Shown here piece by piece: positions 54,993 to 62,301 of a DNA stretch of 64,000 nucleotides (its first letter is position 1; each line of letters begins with the position of its first letter). The stretch is from assembly GCA_029194725.1 (NCBI GenBank), contig JARFXQ010000011.1:62001-126000 (forward strand), read 5' to 3'. The notes beneath the pieces were generated by a model. It searched no databases and had not been told where the DNA came from. It worked only from the letters and a program-made list of their open reading frames with translations. Source of the stretch: Nitrospira sp. (GTDB lineage Bacteria > Nitrospirota > Nitrospiria > Nitrospirales > Nitrospiraceae). Both the position numbers and the translations under genes were made by a program.

Positions 54993-56225
54993 TCATCGAT
55001 TGGAGCGCGCAAAAAGTGTGGAGGGCTGACACGTAGGGTGACTGATCGCGCGTGTTTTTCCAGAAAGAGTGGCCCCGAGCTTCAGAAGCCAAGGAAGGTG
55101 TTCACAGAGAAGCCCTCCCCACAGGTTGCTCGCGCTCATGGCGATTGTGGCGAACAGCGATCCGCTGCGGATTCGTGGCCCAATCTCCTTTCTCCAATGC
55201 TTGGCATACAGGTGCCCAATGGCTTCAAGGTTTTGGTCGCTTCTTCCAGATGGCGCCGACCCAACAAGACAATGACACAAGATCCACGCAGATTGGATGG
55301 CCATATTAATACCGTCTGCGATGATAGGATGTGCTTCGCCGGCGGCATTGCCCACGAAAAAGATCCCTTGGCCCCCGCAGCTCCGAACTCCTGGGCGAAG
55401 AGGTCCGGTGGAGTACCATTGCCCGTCGAGGGAGGCCTGCGCACAGACCTGGCTCACCGCCGCGCTCGACTGTTGAATATAAACGAAAGCTGCCTCCGCG
55501 GCTTTCCGATTTGGCGAACGATGCCGACATTGCTCCAGCGTATCCCGCCGTATACAAAAGGAGAAGCTGGTCCGGTTTTGATCGGCATACACCATTCCGC
55601 CATACCCCCCTGGGAACATCACCAAGGGCATCAACTCCGGCGAAAGGTCACAGTTTCGGAAGCGGGCCTTAAAGGCAAAAAGGTCGGTGGGGCGAGACGC
55701 CGGCACCCCAAGCTGAAATGGTGAACGCTGGCCCCAAGATCCCTGAGCAGCGATTACGAGTCGGCTGGAGAGCTGAGTGACCTCGTTCGACTCTTTTGAG
55801 CGGATGGTGCAACAAAAGCCATTGCTCTTCTTCACAACCTCGTCGACGCTCCAAGGTTGCCAGATTTCTGCGCCTGCCTCGCCGACCTCCCTGAGGAGAA
55901 CCTGATCTAGACGTTCACGTGGAACCGCTCTTCCCCACCGATAGCCAGAGACTTGCACCTGGGGCATCTCGGTCACAACCCTCTTTGCGCCGACGAAGAG
56001 GCCAAGGTCTCGGATCTCCGGCCCGGCGGATTGAACCAGCGATTCGTCAAAGCCTAACTCGCGCAGTACCTGCAGGCTGGGCGCCGAAATAAATTCGCCG
56101 CACACTTTTGGTCTCGGGAAGCGTTGTTTCTCGACGAGAGCAACGGACCAGCCGGCGCGCGCGAGCAGGAGGCCGGCTGTGGAGCCGGCTGGGCCTCCCC
56201 CAATGATGATGGCATCATAGATCAT
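54993..56225 (-). CDS. FAD-dependent oxidoreductase (geranylgeranyl reductase/hydroxylase-like)
   Basis: Flavoprotein of the p-hydroxybenzoate-hydroxylase fold. It begins IYDAIIIGGGPAGSTAGLLL and has PRPKVCGEFISAPSLQVL (the CGE motif of the geranylgeranyl-reductase group) plus GIFFVGNAAGEAHPIIADGI (second FAD motif). ATG 56225 overlaps the methyltransferase gene by 11 bases. In a cluster with a type III polyketide synthase it may oxidise or reduce the product. It could equally be a ring hydroxylase, as in other type III PKS operons. Confidence 0.8.
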   Translation of the reverse strand: MIYDAIIIGGGPAGSTAGLLLARAGWSVALVEKQRFPRPKVCGEFISAPSLQVLRELGFDESLVQSAGPEIRDLGLFVGAKRVVTEMPQVQVSGYRWGRAVPRERLDQVLLREVGEAGAEIWQPWSVDEVVKKSNGFCCTIRSKESNEVTQLSSRLVIAAQGSWGQRSPFQLGVPASRPTDLFAFKARFRNCDLSPELMPLVMFPGGYGGMVYADQNRTSFSFCIRRDTLEQCRHRSPNRKAAEAAFVYIQQSSAAVSQVCAQASLDGQWYSTGPLRPGVRSCGGQGIFFVGNAAGEAHPIIADGINMAIQSAWILCHCLVGSAPSGRSDQNLEAIGHLYAKHWRKEIGPRIRSGSLFATIAMSASNLWGGLLCEHLPWLLKLGATLSGKTRAISHPTCQPSTLFARSNR

Positions 56226-56919
56226 CGATAGACGAGCGGTATTGGGCCAGAAAGCAGTGAGTGAAGAGCCCTGCCGCATACTCCTGCAGGCTGCAGTTGC
56301 TACCGGATGGCCAAAGTTGACTCAATTCCATTCCCATGAACCCTGCCCGAACGCTTGTCCATGCATCATGCAGCGAGACCCTATTGCACCCGATCAACCA
56401 GAGCAGCCGTGCTCCCACAACCGCTCGATGGGCTCGCCTCGGCTCGCATGCCACAAAGACTCTGGCCCGTTTCGCAATGCCCTGCAAGCATGCCGCAAGT
56501 TCGTCATCCTTGAAATGATGGAGCACCAAATTGGCGATCATGACATCGGTTCGGTCGCTTGATGGTCGCGCGAGCCAGTCGCGAATATCCGCGACGACCG
56601 TTTCCACGCTCCAATTCAAGGTTGCGAACGTCTCACGAGTCTCGTGAGTGATCAGATCCTGACGATCGACGATCGTGAGCCGTACGTGACGCCAATCGAG
56701 GTCGCGCGCGAGGCGGAGCATCAGCCGTCCATCCCCGCCTCCTAAATCAATCACGGTGAACGAAGGTTTCGGGCGGATGATACGGCTGAGAATGCGGCTG
56801 AGAATTTGCGGATGCAGCATCCAGGCATTCACACGTTGGAGGTCACGCCGGGAACGCTGGGCGCTGGGATCATCAGCCGGCAGAATATCGAGCCATTCTG
56901 GTTCTACAGAACGAAGCAT
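56215..56919 (-). CDS. SAM-dependent methyltransferase
   Basis: Class I methyltransferase. The SAM-binding motif is FTVIDLGGGDGRLMLRLARD, motif II VVADIRDW and post-motif DVMIANLVLHHFKDDELA. 234 aa. Four bases after the polyketide synthase gene, so both are very likely one transcript. By context its substrate is a polyketide phenol or quinone; the sequence alone does not prove it. Confidence 0.82.
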   Translation of the reverse strand: MLRSVEPEWLDILPADDPSAQRSRRDLQRVNAWMLHPQILSRILSRIIRPKPSFTVIDLGGGDGRLMLRLARDLDWRHVRLTIVDRQDLITHETRETFATLNWSVETVVADIRDWLARPSSDRTDVMIANLVLHHFKDDELAACLQGIAKRARVFVACEPRRAHRAVVGARLLWLIGCNRVSLHDAWTSVRAGFMGMELSQLWPSGSNCSLQEYAAGLFTHCFLAQYRSSIDDL

Positions 56920-56923
56920 GACC

Positions 56924-58021
56924 TCACCACTCTAGATTAATTGTTTCTCGCTGGTTTCCGCTCACACGAAGCAACGCGCCATGACAGCTAAACCCTGCGC
57001 CAAAGGATGAAACCCACCACCAGCCGTCTGGTGCCTTCCCCTTCATGGCCGCCTGCAAAACAAAAAACACGGAGGCACTGCTCAGGTTTCCGAATTCACG
57101 CAGTACCCATCGGCTCCAATGGAGATCCGCTGGGTCAAGTCTGAGTCGTTTCTCTAAGGCGCTCAAGACCTTACGACCCCCCGGATGCAGAATCCATGCT
57201 GCAATCTCGTCAGATGAAACGCCGCTCGCGGCAAGGACTTTATGGAGCACTTGATCCGCATAATCGCCGACGCAGTCCGGCACCTGACGTGACAGCACAT
57301 TGCGGAGTAGGCCACCCCGCTGTTCAAAGCGGAGCAGATCGCGATCTTCGGGGCAGGTGACTGATTCGGAGGCCTTCCATTCGATCACGGGACCTCGATC
57401 ATTCGGTTGATCGCTCAGCACCAGAGCCCCGGCGCCATCGCCGAACAGGCAGGCGCTGATAAGCACCCCTGGATCATTATCCAGGTACATCGCAGCACTG
57501 CAGACTTCAACGCAGATCGCCAGAAGGTGCCGACAGTGTTTGGACGTGATGAGAGCTTCGGCCACACGCCAATTCGGGATCGCCGCGCCACAACCCAGCC
57601 CAACCAAATCCAGAGCTACGACATCGGAACGCAAATCCAGACGTTCCGCGACATAACTTGTCAGGCCGGGGCAGAGGTACCCGGTGCAGGTGGAAATGAC
57701 CACCCCATCGATTGCATCCGGCCGCAAACCGGCGTCCGCGAGGGCTCGTTCGGCTGCTTCACTAGCGAGGAAGGGAGCGTGACGGAGAAATCGGCTGTGC
57801 AGAGCATCAGGGCTTATATCGAACGCTTCATCCAGGGATTTGAGGGCAAAATGCCGATTCTCGATCCCGTCCTTGCTACAGAGCACCTTCTCCAGGATTC
57901 TGCGTGAACGATCCGTGAGTTCAGGGAATTGCTGGGCCGCTTGCATCGCCGCCCAACAGTCACGTTGACTGTACCGGTAGGGCGGGACGGCTGTACCTAG
58001 CCCGGTGATAAACATGGGCAT
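56924..58021 (-). CDS. Type III polyketide synthase
   Basis: Chalcone-synthase-like homodimeric enzyme that extends an acyl-CoA starter with malonyl-CoA. The catalytic triad is visible as Cys144 (DLVGLGCGAAIPN), His279 (AAWILHPGGRKVL) and Asn312 (REFGNLSSASVFF). GFG-type C-terminal loop SSFGAGFSCHGALL closes the cavity. Length 365 aa is normal. It lies between a cupredoxin-like gene (5 bases upstream) and the methyltransferase. Starter and product are unknown; bacterial relatives make alkylresorcinols, pyrones or pyrrole-like phenols. Confidence 0.92.
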   Translation of the reverse strand: MPMFITGLGTAVPPYRYSQRDCWAAMQAAQQFPELTDRSRRILEKVLCSKDGIENRHFALKSLDEAFDISPDALHSRFLRHAPFLASEAAERALADAGLRPDAIDGVVISTCTGYLCPGLTSYVAERLDLRSDVVALDLVGLGCGAAIPNWRVAEALITSKHCRHLLAICVEVCSAAMYLDNDPGVLISACLFGDGAGALVLSDQPNDRGPVIEWKASESVTCPEDRDLLRFEQRGGLLRNVLSRQVPDCVGDYADQVLHKVLAASGVSSDEIAAWILHPGGRKVLSALEKRLRLDPADLHWSRWVLREFGNLSSASVFFVLQAAMKGKAPDGWWWVSSFGAGFSCHGALLRVSGNQRETINLEW

Positions 58022-58026
58022 TCCTC

Positions 58027-58500
58027 CTATTGGATGTCGATTCGGCCTTCCATTCCCCGGTGACGATGGCTCTTGAAGAAGAGCAGCTGCTTATCGCAGT
58101 AGAATGCGCCGGAACCGGATCGAGTGGGGGTAAATCGAAGGATCGTCCTGTCGCCTCCTGCGACATCTGCCTCTAAACGCAAGTCAGCGTCAGCGTCCTT
58201 CAGGATGAAATTGTGCGGTACAAGCCAACTCTTGTTCTCCAGTACTAACTCAACCGGGTTGCCCACATGGAGCACCAGATGATCCGGGACGTAGGAATAA
58301 CTCTCCATCACGATCGTCGCCCGTTGCACTCCGTCGGCGCTGGGTTCCACCGCAACGGTTGCCGCAGAAGAAGGCAACGAGTCAGCCACAAGAGCGTGAA
58401 GGAGCCAAAGCCCCCCAAAAACCGCCATCGCGATGTTTCGAGCGGCCGCTCTGTGCGCAGCAAATGCTTCTCTTGTATGGTTTCGCCGATGGATTCTCAT
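58027..58500 (-). CDS. Exported cupredoxin-like protein
   Basis: Predicted periplasmic or membrane-anchored copper protein. The signal anchor (ARNIAMAVFGGLWLLHALVA) is preceded by an Arg-rich N-terminus. Copper-ligand-like residues are His96 (LVPHNFIL), Cys135 (AFYCDKQLLF), His145/His147 and Met150 (SHRHRGMEG); the loop between Cys and His is longer than in plastocyanin. ATG 58500 follows GGGGGAA. It is the first gene of the polyketide cluster and could act as its electron carrier or as an oxidant of the phenolic product (inference). Confidence 0.75.
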   Translation of the reverse strand: MRIHRRNHTREAFAAHRAAARNIAMAVFGGLWLLHALVADSLPSSAATVAVEPSADGVQRATIVMESYSYVPDHLVLHVGNPVELVLENKSWLVPHNFILKDADADLRLEADVAGGDRTILRFTPTRSGSGAFYCDKQLLFFKSHRHRGMEGRIDIQ

Positions 58501-58730
58501 GGCTATTCCCCCAAGAAGTTGATGAGGAGACGGGCACTGTCTCGCGTTTCGTTCCAGCTGGGCTCCTGTGTGTGATCGCCTCGACGACATGTTGCATTCT
58601 AGGGGGCGCACGGTTTCTGTTCTTTGCGGGGCGTCTGGCTTTCTTGATGTTGATTTGTTAAGTGTAACTATGCTTGATTCAGCGTCCGGCGCAGTTTACT
58701 GAAAGTCGTTCTCCGCGCTGTGGTGCCCAC
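58501..58730. promoter_or_regulatory. Divergent promoter region of the polyketide cluster
   Basis: 230 bases between the cupredoxin gene (minus) and the AraC gene (plus). The regulator most likely binds here to control the cluster and itself. A clear repeat or operator could not be picked by eye. Confidence 0.45.
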
Positions 58731-59750
58731 ATGGAAGCCCTCTCCGAAGTCCTGAAAGCTGTGAAGCTCGACGGAGCCGTGTTCTACAACGCGGAGTTTT
58801 CCGCACCCTGGGCCGCCCATTCGATTGACGCGCGCACGGTAGCCTCGTACCTGTCGCCGAACTCACAACATGTGGTCATCTTTCACCTGCTGACCGAGGG
58901 GCGCGGCTATGCACATGTCGAGGGTGACGATCGGCCGATTCCACTGAACGCAGGTGACATCATCGTTGTTCCGCACGGCGATGCACACATTTTGGGGAAC
59001 GGTCAGTCGGTCACGCCGGTGGACCGTGCTCGAGTGTTGGAACAAGTTCTATCCCATGGGCTCAGAGTTTCCCGGATGGGCGGAGGGGGCGAGGTCACCA
59101 AATTCGTTTGTGGCTACATGTCCTGCGATCCGCAGCTGGGCGAGGTTTTTCTTGGCGGGCTGCCCCCAATGTTCAAGGTGAGCATTCGCGACGACGCGTC
59201 AGGTCAGTGGTTGGAAAACTCGCTCCGCTATTCGGTGGATACTGTCGACGCATCGAAACCGGGGGGTGAGGCCGTGCTTGCCAAATTGTCCGAGGTCTTG
59301 TTCGTCGAAACGCTGCGACGCTACATCGCACTGCTCCCGCCGGAACAAACGGGGTGGCTGGGCGGTGTCCGCGACCCGGAAGTCGGGAAGGCCTTGGCCC
59401 TGCTGCATCGCACACCGGCCCATCCTTGGACAATAGCCACGCTCGCCGATGAGGTCGGCATTTCTCGTTCGGTGCTGGCAGAGCGGTTCCGACGCTATCT
59501 CTCGGAAACCCCAATGGCCTACCTCACGCGCTGGCGGCTCCAGCTCGGTGCGCAACTGCTCTCTTCCACGAATAGAAGCGTGGTGGATATCGCGGGCGAC
59601 GTGGGCTATCAGGCGGAAGCATCCTTTAACCGTGCCTTCAAACTCGAGTTCGGCCTTCCCCCGGCACGATTCCGCAGCCAATCCAGGTCTGCCAGCAGCA
59701 AAGCCTCCCGCCAAACATCGATGGAGCGTCCGCGCAGCGCGAAGCGATGA
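58731..59750 (+). CDS. AraC-family regulator with cupin domain
   Basis: Transcription factor. The N-terminal cupin (GRGYAHVEGDDRPIPLNAGD and IIVVPHGDAHIL) would bind an unknown effector; the C-terminal helix-turn-helix pair includes WTIATLADEVGISRSVLAER, then MAYLTRWRLQLGAQLL and GYQAEASFNRAFKLEFGLPP. I start at ATG 58731 rather than TTG 58674, as AraC/cupin relatives begin near ALSEVLKAVKLDGA. Its divergent position suggests it controls the polyketide cluster. Confidence 0.85.
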   Translation: MEALSEVLKAVKLDGAVFYNAEFSAPWAAHSIDARTVASYLSPNSQHVVIFHLLTEGRGYAHVEGDDRPIPLNAGDIIVVPHGDAHILGNGQSVTPVDRARVLEQVLSHGLRVSRMGGGGEVTKFVCGYMSCDPQLGEVFLGGLPPMFKVSIRDDASGQWLENSLRYSVDTVDASKPGGEAVLAKLSEVLFVETLRRYIALLPPEQTGWLGGVRDPEVGKALALLHRTPAHPWTIATLADEVGISRSVLAERFRRYLSETPMAYLTRWRLQLGAQLLSSTNRSVVDIAGDVGYQAEASFNRAFKLEFGLPPARFRSQSRSASSKASRQTSMERPRSAKR

Positions 59751-59898
59751 GCAATGGGGTGTCACATAGGGAGGGCATGAGAGACCTCAACGGCATGAAT
59801 ATGATCGACACGGTGCGTGTGACGAACGTACCTTGCATCCTCTTACGCAATGTGCGGACTGTGGTAAGCAGGTTGCACGAACTGAGGGTGAGAGTAGT
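59751..59898. other. Short intergenic region
   Basis: Between the convergent AraC and RNase HIII genes. No gene or terminator hairpin with T-run is seen. Confidence 0.5.
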
Positions 59899-60573
59899 CT
59901 AGGAGAATCCTGTCAGCACCGCTTGGGTGGTCTTGAAGTGCAGCTTGGCGACCGACTCCAGTCGATCACGTCCGTGTTTCTTGATGATCATCTTGGCGGC
60001 GAGTTCGACGACTGGTGAGGCGCCTTTTGGTAGGGTGGTGCCCACTTCGCCGGAAAGTCGTTTCAGCCGTAACAAAAATTCCGCTCGTGCAAGCACGGAT
60101 GCAGCGGCGACCGCTAAGTCCGATTCGGCTTTAGGCCGTTGTTCCAACACGATCTTCCGTCCCTTTTCTTGCAAGGCATTGAGAATCAGTCTCTCATCAC
60201 CGAACTGATCGGAAATCGCCCGCTCACAGGTCACGCCTCGCTCCAGTAGATTCTCCAGCGCCTTGGCATGGCCCCAGGCGAGCAGCCGGTTCAAATTCTT
60301 GATCTTCGCGTACAGCTCATTATATTTCTGTGGACCAATGGCAATCACGCTGTGGGGACAAATCGTCTTGATGTCGGGAGCCATTTCCAGGATTCGGCCG
60401 TCGGAAATTTTCTTGCTGTCGCGGACCTCCATCAACTTCAGTTCACCTTGCGTCGTAGCATCCACGAACACGGCGGCGATGACGAGGGGGCCGAAGTAGT
60501 CTCCCTTGCCGGATTCGTCGATGCCGATGCGCTCGATCCTGGCGCGAGGCTGTGACGCCGTCATCATGTTCAT
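59899..60573 (-). CDS. rnhC: Ribonuclease HIII
   Basis: Removes RNA from RNA-DNA hybrids. The catalytic core motif GIDESGKGDYFGPLVIAAV (GxDESGKGDxFGPLV) is that of HIII rather than HII; further acidic catalytic residues fall in DSKKISD and AISDQFGDE. At 224 aa it lacks the N-terminal ~80-residue TBP-like domain of Bacillus HIII. No partner gene nearby. A double start (MNMM) leaves the exact first codon open. Confidence 0.9.
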   Translation of the reverse strand: MNMMTASQPRARIERIGIDESGKGDYFGPLVIAAVFVDATTQGELKLMEVRDSKKISDGRILEMAPDIKTICPHSVIAIGPQKYNELYAKIKNLNRLLAWGHAKALENLLERGVTCERAISDQFGDERLILNALQEKGRKIVLEQRPKAESDLAVAAASVLARAEFLLRLKRLSGEVGTTLPKGASPVVELAAKMIIKKHGRDRLESVAKLHFKTTQAVLTGFS

Positions 60574-60678
60574 GTTCTATCTAGAAATCCCATTGAGGCG
60601 ACGGTAATCTATCAACCGATTCTAGAGTGGTCAATCGTGGAAGGATTTGTCGACCGAGACTTTGGCTGGAGGTTGTGG

Positions 60679-61548
60679 ATGAGGATGTGTGATCAGAAGT
60701 CCATGCGCAGGACGACGATCTTCTGTCTCCTGATGATGGAAATCGGCCTCGCAGGCTGTGAAACCAACCCCTATACCGGCCGGTCACAACTAGTGATGAC
60801 GTCGGTCAGCCAAGAAATGCAAATGGGGGCTCAGGCGTACAATCAGGTTAAGAGTGATCCGAAAATGAGACCTTCTCAAGATCCACGAGAGATTGAACCG
60901 GTGAAGCGAGTGGCGGCTCGAATCGTCGAGGCTGCGAAACGATCCAAGTACGCGGAGATGGCTCAACAGTTTCAGTGGGAAGTCACGGTCATCAAGGATG
61001 ATGAAACGGCGAACGCTTTTGCGCTGCCCGGTGGAAAAATGGCGGTCTACACAGGTATTTTCCCCATGGCCAAAACGGAAGCCGGCTTGGCGGCGGTGAT
61101 GGGGCATGAAGTGGTGCATGCCTTGGCTCGCCATGGCGCGGAACGCATGAGTCAAGGGCAAGTCGCGAAGATCGGGCTTCAGGTCGTCGGTGGGGCAGTC
61201 GGAATGTACAGTAAGAATCCCGCCCTGAGCCAGGCGACGATGGCAGCGTTGGGTGCAGGAACGCAGGTCGGCGTGCTGCTCCCTTTCAGCCGAAAACATG
61301 AATCGGAGGCAGATTACGTGGGAATTCTTTTGGCCGCGGATGCGGGGTATGATCCACGTGAATCGGTTGCACTCTGGGAACGGATGGCGCAGGTATCAGA
61401 AGGTGGAGGTCCGGCAGAATTCTTGTCGACCCATCCGAGCCACGACACTCGAATCGAGCAATTGAAAAAGTGGATGCCTGAGGCTATGGCCATCTATCAG
61501 AAAAGAAAACCGGTTCCTGTGGCTCTGTTACCGGAGGTTGGGAGGTAA
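60679..61548 (+). CDS. M48-family metalloprotease lipoprotein
   Basis: Zn-dependent protease of the Oma1/BepA/LoiP type, held in the envelope. Lipobox LAGC follows a hydrophobic segment (IFCLLMMEIGLAGC). The metal-binding HEVVH lies in MGHEVVHALARHGAER; the third ligand Glu is in SRKHESEADYVGILLAA. The C-terminus PAEFLSTHPSHDTRIEQLKK is the classic M48 SxHPxxxxRI motif. ATG 60679, following GGAGG, is chosen; 60703 is possible. Confidence 0.88.
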   Translation: MRMCDQKSMRRTTIFCLLMMEIGLAGCETNPYTGRSQLVMTSVSQEMQMGAQAYNQVKSDPKMRPSQDPREIEPVKRVAARIVEAAKRSKYAEMAQQFQWEVTVIKDDETANAFALPGGKMAVYTGIFPMAKTEAGLAAVMGHEVVHALARHGAERMSQGQVAKIGLQVVGGAVGMYSKNPALSQATMAALGAGTQVGVLLPFSRKHESEADYVGILLAADAGYDPRESVALWERMAQVSEGGGPAEFLSTHPSHDTRIEQLKKWMPEAMAIYQKRKPVPVALLPEVGR

Positions 61549-61633
61549 CCGATTTCTAAACTTCGCGGAGCGACCGCGAATGGGACCGATGGGTCTTCTT
61601 GTCACGACCTGCGGCATTGCTTATACTGCTCTG

Positions 61634-62076
61634 GCGTGGGTGGAAGACCGGATGGTCGCTCGGTGTCTCTAGACATCGAGAGGAAAGTCCGGACTCCATG
61701 GGCAGGGCGCTGGATAACGTCCAGGCGGAGCAATCCGACACCAGCACCACAGAAATCAAACCGCCGATGGCCATGGCGATGGGATCTCATCTGGTCGCTA
61801 CGGCTCAGGTAAGGGTGAAACGGTGGGGTAAGAGCCCACCGCGGTGGTGGTGACATCACCGGCAGGGTAAGCGTCGCCCGGAGCAAGGCCAAATAGGAAG
61901 ACATGCGCAGGCTCTACGCTTTGCAGGGGGCCTGTGCGCCGACTGGCCCGGTCGAGGTCTTCGGGTAGGTCGCTTGAGGTTCGAGGCAACTTGAATCCCA
62001 GAGAAATGATCACCCAAGCAAAAGAGGGAAACTTCTTTGCGGGACAGAATCCGGCTTATAGGTCTTCCGTCCACGC
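61634..62076 (+). ncRNA. rnpB: RNase P RNA (class A)
   Basis: The ribozyme that trims tRNA 5' ends. P1 is GCGTGG...GGAAGACC at 61634-61650 paired with GGTCTTCC...CCACGC at 62061-62076. Universal segments are present: GAGGAAAGTCCGGACTCC near 61680, GGTAAGGGTGAAACGGTGGG near 61806 and ACAGAATCCGGCTTATAGG near 62044. Length about 443 nt is on the long side for bacteria. Confidence 0.94.
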
Positions 62077-62301
62077 TCTTCACCCAGTGAAGCTCCTTGT
62101 TTGAGGCCCTCATCTTTTATCTCAGAGGCCCACTGGGAGAGAGGTTATATTGACGGTCCTTTGTGAGGCTGCTAGGATGAGAAATCTCACCCCTTGATTC
62201 CAAACACATTTCTGCACGATGATGCGTGCTTCACAAGGGGTGCCGTCTTACAGTCTCACTATCGACAGTAGACCTTATGCTTGCGGTTGGAGGGAGTTGT
62301 C
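62077..62301. other. Leader region of ilvB
   Basis: 225 bases between rnpB and ilvB. CACCCCTTG (62188-62196) and CAAGGGGTG (62234-62242) form a 9-bp inverted repeat 37 bases apart; it might be an operator or hairpin but no T-run follows. No Leu/Val/Ile-rich leader peptide is apparent. Confidence 0.4.
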
